50,036 nt of DNA, from positions 1 through 50,036 of the forward strand of contig JBBSBR010000005.1 in assembly GCA_038251135.1 (NCBI GenBank), given 5' to 3'. Positions 40,864 through 48,962 of this stretch are shown here, piece after piece (position 1 is the stretch's first letter; every line of letters begins with the position of its first letter). The notes below the pieces were generated by a model that ran no database searches, was not told where the DNA came from, and saw only the letters and a program-made list of their open reading frames with translations. The DNA is from JBBSBR01 sp038251135. Its GTDB lineage: Bacteria; Patescibacteriota; Saccharimonadia; UBA4664. Both the position numbers and the translations under genes were made by a program.

Positions 40864-40897
40864 AGTCCCCCGCCGTAAATATTTACGCCGGGGGACT
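40864..40897. terminator. Long terminator-like hairpin at the convergent junction
   Basis: AGTCCCCCG (40864-40872) pairs with CGGGGGACT (40889-40897), and CGTAAAT pairs with ATTTACG inside, separated by one C-C mismatch: 16 bp in all. There is no U-tract, so it may be a factor-dependent or mRNA-stabilising 3' end. Confidence 0.55.
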
Positions 40898-41059
40898 CGT
40901 CATTATGCGGAGTCAAACACCCTGGCTCGGAAGAGTCAGCGATAAGAGATAAGTACGAAGATAGAACAAATGCTTGTTTTCTGCTTGGCACAGGGATAAT
41001 ACGATATCTGTAAAGAAAGTAAAAGGGTACAAACATACACCTTCACGCGTTATAGAGCA

Positions 41060-41087
41060 GTGTCGCACAATGTATATTTTACGACTC
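41060..41087. other. Candidate dif (XerC/XerD) site
   Basis: GTCGCACAA-TGTATA-TTTTACGAC: two 9-bp arms that are inverted repeats at 7 of 9 positions around a six-base TGTATA spacer, the arrangement of dif sites. The left arm and spacer match the gamma-proteobacterial/Gram-positive consensus well (8 of 11 and 6 of 6). The right arm matches poorly (4 of 11). It lies in the AT-rich convergent gap where gene orientation switches. Confidence 0.35.
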
Positions 41088-41279
41088 ATTAGTATAGATC
41101 AGCCGTATATAGCGCTAAATACGCTGTTTGGGGTTTTTAAATAAACCTCTTATACTTTGACTGTTTAAGGTTCATAATTCTCCGACACGACGGTTATGAT
41201 AACCCCGAATATATTTTGATCTAACCGCACTCTGTGTATGGTACAAATACCGAACTTGATTACAGGAGATTTGCGCCGC

Positions 41280-42083
41280 TTATTTGTAGTAAGCCTTATT
41301 GGGTATGCGCAGGTCGATGTACTCCAACGGCAAGCGCTTCTGGGCGGCCAGGGCCGTTATGACCTGCTTGAGGTCGGAGATAGTCTCGCTTGCCGGACGG
41401 CCGGTGTCGAGTATCAGATAGTAGCCTTTATCGGTCGTCACATAGAGGTCGAGTGTTGTATCTTTGACCTGCAGCTGCGTCACCTTTACGCCGGCCGCCG
41501 TCAGTGCCGGCACTATTTCCTGAATGTAGGCTACGAATTTAGAAGAAACCACTTTCTGACCGGGATTTACAGGCAGATTTGAACCGTCGACCACTATCGG
41601 CAGCGCAGATCCCGCCGGCATGGCTCCGATAACCGTACCGTCCAAATCTATGTCAAAGGACTGATTGCCGCTGCTCCAACCGATCGAGGGATCTTTAAGG
41701 ATCACGTTGAGGGTTATGCCGCTTGGCCACTGCCGCCGGACAGCAACGCTGCTGATCATCGGATCGGACGCCCGCAGTTTGGCCGCCAAGGCGTCGGAGT
41801 TGAAGGTAATCAGATTGTCCTGGCGCCAATTCTCGGCAATTGCCTTGGTGGCGGCAAGTTGGATCTCGGGAATCCGCGATGAGGCTTTGACGGTAACGGT
41901 CTTTATGGCAAAAATTTGCTTTATAATCAGCAAACTCGCGACGATTACGATCATTAGGATCATGAATCTTTTGGCTGTTGGACCGAACGGATTTGCCACT
42001 CTCCTCCCCCGCTTGCGCGGCGGTCTCATTGACGATCTGCCGTAGACCGGCCTCCCCGTGTTTCTTACCTGACGTTCGGTCAT
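41280..42083 (-). CDS. ftsQ: Cell-division protein FtsQ (POTRA domain)
   Basis: 267 residues. A basic cytoplasmic N-terminus (RKRGRR), one transmembrane helix (about residues 40-62), a POTRA-like domain opening IKTVTVKASSRIPE and the FtsQ/DivIB beta domain (QWPSGITLNVILKDPSIGW onward). It is the last gene of the dcw cluster here. Its ATG overlaps the murG stop. FtsA and FtsZ, usually next, do not follow; instead the convergent AT-rich gap begins. Confidence 0.9.
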   Translation of the reverse strand: MTERQVRNTGRPVYGRSSMRPPRKRGRRVANPFGPTAKRFMILMIVIVASLLIIKQIFAIKTVTVKASSRIPEIQLAATKAIAENWRQDNLITFNSDALAAKLRASDPMISSVAVRRQWPSGITLNVILKDPSIGWSSGNQSFDIDLDGTVIGAMPAGSALPIVVDGSNLPVNPGQKVVSSKFVAYIQEIVPALTAAGVKVTQLQVKDTTLDLYVTTDKGYYLILDTGRPASETISDLKQVITALAAQKRLPLEYIDLRIPNKAYYK

Positions 42084-43234
42084 GTTCGGTCCCTGCCCTC
42101 CCCTGCCGCCAGAATAGCCTCAGCCAGTGTTCGGGCCGCGTTGGGGGTTGCGAATTGATGAATGGCTTTGGCCAATGCGGCTTGTTCGGTTTCTGATCCC
42201 AATACGGCCTTGATCTCCCCTACCAGTCTCGGGATAGTCAGGGTCGACTCATCGAGAACTCGAGCGGCGCCCATTCTGGAGAGCATGCGGGCGTTCTCGA
42301 CCTGATGGCCGGCCATTTGATAGTTCGGTATCAAGATGGTCGGTTTGGCTAAAGCGGCCAGTTCGGCAATGGTACCGGCACCGGCCCGTGCTACTACCAA
42401 ATCGGCGGCGGCCAGGGCACTGCCCATGCCCGACATTAGGAAGGCGTGCGGATGGTAGCGATCACGATGCTCGAATTTACCGTATTGCCGTAACTCGTAT
42501 TCGACCCGGGGCATTTCGTGCTCGCCGGTCAGATGGATAATCTGACAGAAATGAACCAGCTCCGGCAACGCCTCGATAATAGCGTTGTTTACTCCCTGAG
42601 CACCGAGCGAACCGCCTGTCACGAGGACGACCGGAAGATTGGAGTCTAGTTTGAATTTGGCCAGACCTTCTAGCCGATGCGCACCGGTCAGCTCGGCACG
42701 AACCGGATTGCCGGTATAGATCAATTTCGATGCGTCGAAATCCCGATAGTTTTTTACGGGGAAGCCCACGGCAACCGTCTTGGCCCAGCGGCCGAGAGTC
42801 CGGTTGGTCAATCCGGGCGAAACATCCGACTCGTGAATTACGAGCGGTATCCGAAGCATTCTCGCCGCAATGCCGACCGGCAATCCCACATAGCCCCCTT
42901 TCACAAAAACCACGTCGGGCCGATACTGACGCAAGATTACCAAACTGCCGGCTACCCCCGCGACCACTCGCGCCGCATCACGGGCATTGAGCCCCAAGGT
43001 TGCAGGATTGAAGAGCTTACGAGATGCCGAGGCGTCGGTCATTCGGCGAAACTTACCGGCTTTGATGGTAGCAAACTGAATTCCCGAGGCCGAGGCTATC
43101 CTTGCCTCCATGCTGTCGGCTTGACCGATGTAGAGTATTTCGACCGAACTATCGAGCGACTTTAAGGCGTCGCTGGTAGCCAGAATCGGTGAGATGTGAC
43201 CGGCTGTTCCCCCGCCGCTGACGACTATCCGCAT
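42080..43234 (-). CDS. murG: UDP-GlcNAc : undecaprenyl-pyrophosphoryl-MurNAc-pentapeptide transferase MurG
   Basis: Makes lipid II from lipid I on the cytoplasmic membrane face. 384 residues. Starts MRIVVSGGGTAGHISP (glycine-rich loop), with GGYVGLPVGIAA, LVIHESDVSPG, VTGGSLGAQGVN, the HLTGEH segment, and the donor-binding ARAGAGTIAELAALAKPTILIPN. The first 86 bases overlap the 3' end of ftsW in another frame, much longer than the 1-4 base overlaps elsewhere. The start is supported because the conserved N-terminal motif begins at its first residue. Confidence 0.96.
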   Translation of the reverse strand: MRIVVSGGGTAGHISPILATSDALKSLDSSVEILYIGQADSMEARIASASGIQFATIKAGKFRRMTDASASRKLFNPATLGLNARDAARVVAGVAGSLVILRQYRPDVVFVKGGYVGLPVGIAARMLRIPLVIHESDVSPGLTNRTLGRWAKTVAVGFPVKNYRDFDASKLIYTGNPVRAELTGAHRLEGLAKFKLDSNLPVVLVTGGSLGAQGVNNAIIEALPELVHFCQIIHLTGEHEMPRVEYELRQYGKFEHRDRYHPHAFLMSGMGSALAAADLVVARAGAGTIAELAALAKPTILIPNYQMAGHQVENARMLSRMGAARVLDESTLTIPRLVGEIKAVLGSETEQAALAKAIHQFATPNAARTLAEAILAAGEGRDRT

Positions 43235-44369
43235 CGCGTACCTCTCTTACTGTGTATTTTGATATGTTAAGCAGAATTCCGGCCGCGAGCAATGATACCA
43301 CTAGACTCGTACCTCCGTAGGATATGAAGGGCAACGGAATGCCGGTAAGCGGAACAAGCGAAAGCATGGCGCCAATATTAATGGCTGATTGAAATAGCAA
43401 CAACAGTGTAATTCCGGTGGCGGCCAAGCGGCTGAAGGCGTCGGGAGCGGCACGGGCAATCTGAAAACCCCGATAAGCCAGCACCCCGAACAAGCCGACA
43501 ATCAAGACCGAGCCGATCAATCCGAACTCTTCCGCGATAATCGCAAAAATTGAGTCGTTAGCCGCCTCCGGCAAATAGCCGTAAACCTGAATGCTCCTAC
43601 CCAAGCCTACCCCGAAGAAACCGCCGGAGCCGATAGCGATCAAGGCCTGATTAATATGATAGCCCTGACCGCTCGCATCCTGCGTCGGGTTGAGAAAGGT
43701 CGTCAAGCGGCTTATGCGGTGTGGAAAAGCAATAATTGACGCCCAAATGAGCGCCATACCGCCCGCGCCCAGCAACGCCATATGCCGCCAGCGCATACCG
43801 GCCGAAAAGTACATGCCGACGCTTGCCAGTGCCAAAACCGCCATGGTACCCATATCGCGTTGAAAAATAACCAGGATGAAGGATGCTACGATCAACATAA
43901 TGCTAAACGGCACGACTGCATCCCATAACGAGCCAATATCCGCTTCATGCTTCTCGAACCAAGCAGCCAGATATATAACAAAGGCGATCTTGAGAATCTC
44001 GGCCGGCTGGATCGATATCGGCCCGAAACCGATCCAGCGCGTTGCGCCGTGCGACGAGTGGGACAACCCGGGTACCATCAGCGCGACGAGCGAAATGACG
44101 GCGATTATCAAGCCGGCGGTCGCATACTTGCGCCAAAAAGTATATGGAATATTGGACGCTACCACCCAAAACACCAGTCCAAGGCCAATGTATTTGATCT
44201 GATTCACAAAATAATAATTACGGTCAGAGTTGCCAAGGAGGTTTTGACTCAAGATCGGACTGACCGAATACATGATCACTAAACCGATTGCCAGCAATAC
44301 GGCAATAATAATAGCCACTGCATAGTCGGGGCGATGAGCCCGCTGAAGCGGTGAGTCAGAGGAACTCAA
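43149..44369 (-). CDS. ftsW: Lipid II polymerase FtsW (SEDS family)
   Basis: 406 residues with about ten transmembrane helices. SEDS motifs: IMYSVSPI at the first helix, GATRWIGFGPISIQPAEILKIAF, FQRDMGTMAV, GYHINQALIAIGSGGFFGVGLGRSIQ, PEAANDSIFAIIAEEFGL (catalytic-region Asp) and the C-terminal PLPFISYGGTSL. After the last helix comes a hydrophilic tail of about 35 residues, encoded by DNA that also encodes the first 29 residues of MurG. The start ATG overlaps the mraY stop. It works with the FtsI-type PBP at 45476. Confidence 0.96.
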   Translation of the reverse strand: MSSSDSPLQRAHRPDYAVAIIIAVLLAIGLVIMYSVSPILSQNLLGNSDRNYYFVNQIKYIGLGLVFWVVASNIPYTFWRKYATAGLIIAVISLVALMVPGLSHSSHGATRWIGFGPISIQPAEILKIAFVIYLAAWFEKHEADIGSLWDAVVPFSIMLIVASFILVIFQRDMGTMAVLALASVGMYFSAGMRWRHMALLGAGGMALIWASIIAFPHRISRLTTFLNPTQDASGQGYHINQALIAIGSGGFFGVGLGRSIQVYGYLPEAANDSIFAIIAEEFGLIGSVLIVGLFGVLAYRGFQIARAAPDAFSRLAATGITLLLLFQSAINIGAMLSLVPLTGIPLPFISYGGTSLVVSLLAAGILLNISKYTVREVRDADSRQRRGNSRSHLTDSGYQRRLKVAR

Positions 44370-45421
44370 AAGACCTTGTCTCCGAGTAAGGCCAGTACCA
44401 ATCCCAGAGCCGCCGCCACCTGTCCGATAACCCAGAAGCGCATAGTAACTTTGGTCTCCGGCCAGCCGATGGCCTCCAAGTGATGATGGAGCGGCGCCGA
44501 CAGGAAAACCTTGCGGTGCAGTAGCCGCTTGGATGCAAGCTGTATTATCACCGAGCCGGTCTCGATCACGAAGACAAAAGCGATGATCGGGAGCACGACG
44601 ACGGTATTGGTCAGCATGGCGATGACGCCCAGCGCCGTGCCAAGCCCAAACGCTCCGGAATCGCCCAAAAAGAAGCGGGCCGGAAAAATATTAAACCAAG
44701 TAAACGTCAGAATCGCACCGACTACGGTGGCGCTAAAGGCAGCTATACCGTAGTTCCCTTGGAAATAGGCGATCACCGTGTAGGCTGCGAAAGCGACTGA
44801 GAGCAAACCGCCCGAGAGTCCGTCGAGGCCGTCGGTGATGTTTACGGCATTGGCCGTGGAGACAACGACCAGTATAAAGAGCGGTATATAGAGCCAACCG
44901 ATTGAGAAGTCCCCCACCGCCGGAACATGAATCATTGAATAACCCAGTTTATAGTGGAAATATAGGGCCCCGGCCGTGGCAATCGCGAGGATCAGACTGA
45001 ACTTAATCTTACTGCGCATACCGGCAATCCCCAACCCCTCGCTCCGGATATTGAGGTAGTCGTCGAAGAGGCCGACCGTTCCGGCCGCTACAAGGGCAAA
45101 TAGCGGCAAATAAGTCTGATTACGGCTTAAATTAAATACAATCGTCAGGATAGCGATCGTAATGATGGCCACAATGCCGCCCATCGTCGGTATATTACGC
45201 TTGTGCTTGGCTGCGTGGAGTTTAGCATAGATGGGAGCCGCTTCGCCCGAAACGGCCGTTGTCCGCGGTTGCTTCCAGAGTTTGTACCTGAAGGCAAAGT
45301 GAGTATAGATTGGCGTGAGGGCCATCGAGAGCGCAAATGCTCCGAACGCCAGAACGGCGATGCGCGAAATCGATGTAACCTCTTGGGCATGAATGAAATT
45401 GATGGATGCGAGGATTGACAT
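44366..45421 (-). CDS. mraY: Phospho-MurNAc-pentapeptide translocase MraY
   Basis: Makes lipid I at the inner membrane. 351 residues with about ten transmembrane helices. MGGIV, the GLFDDYLNIR Asp pair, NAVNITDGLDGL, FLGDSGAFGLG and the His-rich PLHHHLEAIGWPE loop are all present. The stop overlaps ftsW, and 54 bases separate it from the upstream PBP gene. Identification is secure. Confidence 0.97.
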   Translation of the reverse strand: MSILASINFIHAQEVTSISRIAVLAFGAFALSMALTPIYTHFAFRYKLWKQPRTTAVSGEAAPIYAKLHAAKHKRNIPTMGGIVAIITIAILTIVFNLSRNQTYLPLFALVAAGTVGLFDDYLNIRSEGLGIAGMRSKIKFSLILAIATAGALYFHYKLGYSMIHVPAVGDFSIGWLYIPLFILVVVSTANAVNITDGLDGLSGGLLSVAFAAYTVIAYFQGNYGIAAFSATVVGAILTFTWFNIFPARFFLGDSGAFGLGTALGVIAMLTNTVVVLPIIAFVFVIETGSVIIQLASKRLLHRKVFLSAPLHHHLEAIGWPETKVTMRFWVIGQVAAALGLVLALLGDKVF

Positions 45422-45475
45422 AAGCGCCTTGTATATCTGTTAGTTTACCATAATTTGCAGTGTCAGGCAGTCCGG

Positions 45476-47236
45476 CTAGCCTGAGGGTGCAATCCCATAA
45501 TACTTGAAGAGCCATTTACATATATTGCCGAAGACCGGAACCGTCGTGGTCTCCGCATAACCGCTCACGCCCGGTCGATCGATGCGGACCATCAGGGCAA
45601 ATTTGGGATTGTCGGCTGGAGCAAAACCCACAAACGAACCGATATTTTGGCCGTCCAGATAACCTTTTCCGTCGGGACTCGGGATCTGAGCCGTCCCCGT
45701 CTTGCCGGCAATCTTGTATCCGGGATTCATCTGGCCGGCCATGTAGCCCGAGCCGTGTTGCACCACGACCTGCATCATCTGGTTTAGGTCCGCTGCCGCT
45801 TTGGGCGAGATCACATGATCTTGAACGACTTTGGTTGCGGTCGGGTTGAGCGAGCCGTCATCGTTGATTTCACCGGCCACAAGATGCGGCTGGAGGAGCT
45901 TGCCGCCGTTCGCGACTGCCGATACCGCCGTAATCATCTGGATCATGGTGACACTTAAACCCTGGCCGAAAGTGTTGCTCGCGTAGACCACGTCTCCCCC
46001 GTTGGGAGAATTGGGCGCATACATCACGCCCTGCGCTTCGTTGGCCTGCTCGATGCCCGTGCGCTGACCAAAACCAAAGTGTTTCGTAAAGTAATCGTAA
46101 AGCGTCTTCTTGCCCGTCAGAGTGATTTTGTTGGGGTCGCCGCCCAGCGCCTCCAGTACAAAAATTACACCGGTATTGAGAGAATCGCGCAGTACGACCG
46201 TCATGGATTTGTTCTTCCCCGGTTTATCCCCGACGGCATCGCTCAGTATCCGATCGCCGATCTTGACCGAACCCGGATCGTCGTACAGAGTGTCCGGGGT
46301 AATCTTGCCCTGGTCCAAACCGGCAGCCATCGTAAAGACCTTCATGCCCGAACCGGGTTCAAATTGACTTGCCACTACCTTATTCATAAACACGCTGTAG
46401 TCGGTGGTTTTTGAATATTGATTAGGGTCAAAAGTCGGATAGGTCGCCATCGCGATAACGGCGCCCGTGGACGGGTTCATGAGAACGGCGCTTCCCGATT
46501 TGGCGTGGACTTTATTTACCTGATCGGCCAGTTGCTGCTCGATCATAGCCTGAACGTTACGGTCGATGGTGAGCTGAAAACTCTTACCGTCCACCGCCGG
46601 CTTGATTACGTTGTCGGCAGTGGCGATCGGTATGCCCCGCGGATCGGTCTTAGCCGCCAGTTTTCCGGGCGTGCCCGCCAGTTGGTCATTTAGATACTGC
46701 TCGATACCGTACTGTCCCGCGCCGTCGCTGTTTACAAAACCCGTCACTTGAGCCGCCAACGAACCCTCGGGATAAGTCCGGTAGTCACGGGGTTCAATCC
46801 CCACACCGTTAAGGTTTAACGCCCGAACTTTGTCGGCAACATCAATCGGAATTCGATCGGCGATTACGGTATACTCGATTCCTTTTCCGAGACGGTCAAG
46901 ATAATCGGCTTCCTGCCCGCCCAGCACCCCCGCCAAAGCTTTGGCGGTTGCCGGTTTGTCCGATACATGGCTGGGATCGGCGTAAATAAGATTGAGGTGT
47001 TGATTTAGCGCCAGCGGCGAACGAGAGGTACCGTCGCTAAGGTATAATTCCCCCCGGCGTGCCGGCACTTCATATTTGCGCGTGTGCTCAATCGTAGCCT
47101 GCGACTGGTACTTCGAATGTTGAAAAAGCTGGAGCTGGGCGAGACGTACAATTAGAATCGACGACAAAACGACCAGAAGAATCGACATTACTCCAAGCCG
47201 TCGGCGTTGCAAAATTGTTTCGTTGTACGTAGCCAC
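45476..47236 (-). CDS. ftsI: FtsI-type (class B) penicillin-binding transpeptidase
   Basis: Septal peptidoglycan transpeptidase, 586 residues. A short cytoplasmic N-terminus, a transmembrane helix (about 14-36), a pedestal domain starting with RGELYLSDG, and a transpeptidase domain with the active-site Ser in EPGSGMKVF, the SLN motif (about DSLNTGVIFV) and KTGTAQIP. No PASTA domains are present. Its place in the dcw cluster between ftsL and mraY supports the FtsI assignment. Confidence 0.95.
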   Translation of the reverse strand: MATYNETILQRRRLGVMSILLVVLSSILIVRLAQLQLFQHSKYQSQATIEHTRKYEVPARRGELYLSDGTSRSPLALNQHLNLIYADPSHVSDKPATAKALAGVLGGQEADYLDRLGKGIEYTVIADRIPIDVADKVRALNLNGVGIEPRDYRTYPEGSLAAQVTGFVNSDGAGQYGIEQYLNDQLAGTPGKLAAKTDPRGIPIATADNVIKPAVDGKSFQLTIDRNVQAMIEQQLADQVNKVHAKSGSAVLMNPSTGAVIAMATYPTFDPNQYSKTTDYSVFMNKVVASQFEPGSGMKVFTMAAGLDQGKITPDTLYDDPGSVKIGDRILSDAVGDKPGKNKSMTVVLRDSLNTGVIFVLEALGGDPNKITLTGKKTLYDYFTKHFGFGQRTGIEQANEAQGVMYAPNSPNGGDVVYASNTFGQGLSVTMIQMITAVSAVANGGKLLQPHLVAGEINDDGSLNPTATKVVQDHVISPKAAADLNQMMQVVVQHGSGYMAGQMNPGYKIAGKTGTAQIPSPDGKGYLDGQNIGSFVGFAPADNPKFALMVRIDRPGVSGYAETTTVPVFGNICKWLFKYYGIAPSG

Positions 47237-47280
47237 GTGACCTACTTTACCATCCTTAACCAGCCGCGTCGCCCGACCGT

Positions 47281-47601
47281 CTATTTAACGTACGAGACTT
47301 GACCCACTGGCACCATCTTGGCAACGACGGCCGAGTTTTGGGTCGCCTGTATTGACTGCAAGCGCGCGGCTTCAACGCTCATATCCTGCTTTTCGGCCAA
47401 AATCTGAGATTTTTGATGGCTGAGGTCGCTAATTTGATAACTAAAAAGATTCGTCTTGGTTATTTGATTAAGATAAAGTAACGCCAGCACGCTGATAAGC
47501 GCGATCACCACGAAAGTGGCCGATGTCGGGCCGAGCCGCACTTTGGCCGGCTGACGATAGAGATTCTGATTGCGGCGAGCCGTCAGAGTTGCTGTAGACA
47601 T
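47281..47601 (-). CDS. ftsL: FtsL-like division protein
   Basis: 106 residues. A basic N-terminus, one transmembrane helix (about 28-46), then a leucine-zipper-like coiled coil (about 50-95). The ATG follows an AGGAGG site. FtsL proteins are poorly conserved, so the call rests on size, topology and position between rsmH and ftsI. A 15-bp RNA hairpin lies between this gene and the micropeptide upstream. Confidence 0.85.
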   Translation of the reverse strand: MSTATLTARRNQNLYRQPAKVRLGPTSATFVVIALISVLALLYLNQITKTNLFSYQISDLSHQKSQILAEKQDMSVEAARLQSIQATQNSAVVAKMVPVGQVSYVK

Positions 47602-47643
47602 AGCCTACGCCTCCTGTTTTGAATATTTGATTTTGGTTTTAGC

Positions 47644-47682
47644 GCGTGGCAGAGCGCACCGGTTTTGGTACGCTCGCCACGC
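47644..47682 (-). promoter_or_regulatory. Hairpin in the micropeptide-ftsL gap
   Basis: GCGTGGC/GCCACGC, GAGCG/CGCTC and ACC/GGT are stacked in one imperfect 15-bp stem with one bulged A, spanning 47644-47682. There is no U-tract on either strand, so it is not a plain terminator. It lies between the micropeptide stop (47694) and the ftsL ribosome binding site and may be a processing or stability element. Confidence 0.5.
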
Positions 47683-47693
47683 TTAATCGCCAG

Positions 47694-47756
47694 TTACTTC
47701 TTGACGCGAACCTTGACGGAAACGCGCGTCGAACGACCTTTTACTTTGATGGACAT
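47694..47756 (-). CDS. 20-residue basic micropeptide coupled to rsmH
   Basis: Twenty codons with an extreme composition: ten Lys/Arg and five Val, alternating basic and beta-branched residues, starting MSIKVKGRS and ending VRVKK. The ATG follows the rsmH stop directly (TAAATG). A very strong GGAGGGA Shine-Dalgarno sequence lies inside the last codons of rsmH, five bases before the ATG, so translation coupling looks deliberate. No acidic residue is present, and it would bind nucleic acid or membranes well. I do not recognise a family. It could be a tiny ribosomal or division-associated peptide or a regulatory leader for ftsL. Confidence 0.7.
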   Translation of the reverse strand: MSIKVKGRSTRVSVKVRVKK

Positions 47757-48680
47757 TTAGTCCCTCCTTTTGTTTTGGTTTATTTTTTCGGCGGCTCGCA
47801 GCTTTGCGCTGCGGGCTCGCGGGTTGAAAGCAATTTCAGCGGAATCGGCCGTGATTGGACGACTGGTAAGTTTCTGCAGAGTCGCCGTATGGCCGCAGGT
47901 ACAGATCGGCTGCTTGGGCGGACAGATACAATCACGTGATTCGGTATCAAAGAACTGTTTGACGATGCGGTCTTCGAGAGAATGAAAGCTGATGACGGCC
48001 AGTCTCCCATGGGGAGACAAAATCCCGGCAAGTACCGGAAGCGCTTCTCGGAGCAGTTCAAGCTCGGAGTTAACCTCGATACGAATGGCCTGGAAGGTCC
48101 GGGTTGCGGCGTCTATGTCGCCGCGAACCGCTACCTTGCGGACCACGCGCGCCAATTGCTGCGTCGTCGCGAACGGACGGTTGGCTACGATCGCCCGAGC
48201 TACCGCCCGGGCTTTCGGTTCCTCGCCGTATTCACGAACAATCCGCTCAAGATCACGCTGCGACATTGTGTTTACGACGTCGGCGGCGGTTCGACCCTGG
48301 GACTGGTCCATGCGCATATCGAGTTCAGCATCCGTACGGAAACTAAATCCTCTCTCCGCGTTGTCAAGTTGTGGTGACGAGACTCCCAGATCGAGCAAAA
48401 TCATATCCACCAACGTTCCGTCGGCCTGCAGTCGTTCTGCCGCCTCGAGGAAATCGGCGTGGATGAGTTCTACTCGGTCGCCAAAAGTTTCTGCGAGCGC
48501 CTGAACGGCGCGCGCATCTCTGTCGACCAAGATCGCACGAGCGTCGTGACCTATACGCTCTATCACGGCCGCGGCATGTCCGCCGTAGCCGGATGTTCCG
48601 TCAAGGTAGCTCTCGCCGATTTTGGGCGATAAGACTTCGATGACGCGATCTCGTAATACTGGGTGGTGTGTTTGTTTCAT
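47757..48680 (-). CDS. rsmH: 16S rRNA (cytosine-1402-N4)-methyltransferase RsmH (MraW)
   Basis: 307 residues from the ATG at 48680. A GTG at 48692 lies within the AGGTGA ribosome binding site of that ATG, so the ATG is preferred. HHPVLRDRVIEVL, YLDGTSGYGGHA (SAM motif), LDLGVSSPQLDNAERGFSFR and VISFHSLEDRIVKQFF are the RsmH hallmarks. A Cys-rich segment (CICPPKQPICTCG) near the C-terminus is typical. The stop is followed at once by the 20-residue micropeptide gene. Upstream is a 270-base gap containing a structured element. Confidence 0.96.
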   Translation of the reverse strand: MKQTHHPVLRDRVIEVLSPKIGESYLDGTSGYGGHAAAVIERIGHDARAILVDRDARAVQALAETFGDRVELIHADFLEAAERLQADGTLVDMILLDLGVSSPQLDNAERGFSFRTDAELDMRMDQSQGRTAADVVNTMSQRDLERIVREYGEEPKARAVARAIVANRPFATTQQLARVVRKVAVRGDIDAATRTFQAIRIEVNSELELLREALPVLAGILSPHGRLAVISFHSLEDRIVKQFFDTESRDCICPPKQPICTCGHTATLQKLTSRPITADSAEIAFNPRARSAKLRAAEKINQNKRRD

Positions 48681-48699
48681 TTTCAAGGTCACCTATTCA

Positions 48700-48899
48700 G
48701 CAGTCAGCTTTTTGTTTGGGATCATTTTTGTTTTTTGGTTGGAGTTTTCCGTTTAAGCCGAGAATATGGCTTAAACGCTGTGGTGGTAAGGAATTATCGT
48801 AAAGATAATTCCTAAAAGTGTGTGTTGTGAGGTGGAGTTTTACGCGAAGAGGTTCGAGGCCTAATTAACGGAAGACCTATGGGACCGCTTGCTGACTGC
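48700..48899 (-). ncRNA. Structured three-helix leader element between mraZ and rsmH
   Basis: In the mraZ-rsmH gap three perfect helices nest. A long-range 9-bp closing stem pairs GCTGACTGC (48891-48899) with GCAGTCAGC (48700-48708). Inside are hairpin A (stem 48789-48798 with 48804-48813, 10 bp, five-base loop) and hairpin B (stem 48750-48759 with 48768-48777, 10 bp, eight-base loop). On the transcript the closing stem ends five bases before the AGGTGA ribosome binding site of rsmH. No helix is followed by a U-tract, so these are not terminators. A CACCT near 48829-48834 could mask the ribosome binding site. It is not coding. An mraW RNA motif is known upstream of rsmH in Actinobacteria; whether this is related is unknown. 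Confidence 0.6.
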
Positions 48900-48962
48900 C
48901 AAATAGCTGCCTTTAAAATGTTTGTTTTTAGTTTTGAAGGTTCGGGTTGTAAAGCTAAAAAA

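Larger units (their letters stand above)
40714..41279. other. Non-coding convergent junction, AT-rich on its right side
   Basis: 566 bases between the ATPase gene (+) and ftsQ (-). A small hairpin GAGCAG/CTGCTC (40715-40733) follows the stop codon, and a large terminator-like hairpin lies at 40864-40897. From about 40900 to 41240 the sequence is visibly AT-rich compared with the coding DNA and shows no coding frame with a ribosome binding site. A dif-like imperfect palindrome lies at 41060-41087. Short promoter-like hexamers occur, but none is convincing. Confidence 0.6.

Noticed and set aside
48681..48692. GTG start of rsmH at 48692
   Set aside because: The GTG is part of the AGGTGA ribosome binding site for the ATG at 48680.
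48851..48862. GGTTCGAGGCC resembling a tRNA T-loop
   Set aside because: There is no 5-bp T-stem, acceptor stem or anticodon arm around it.
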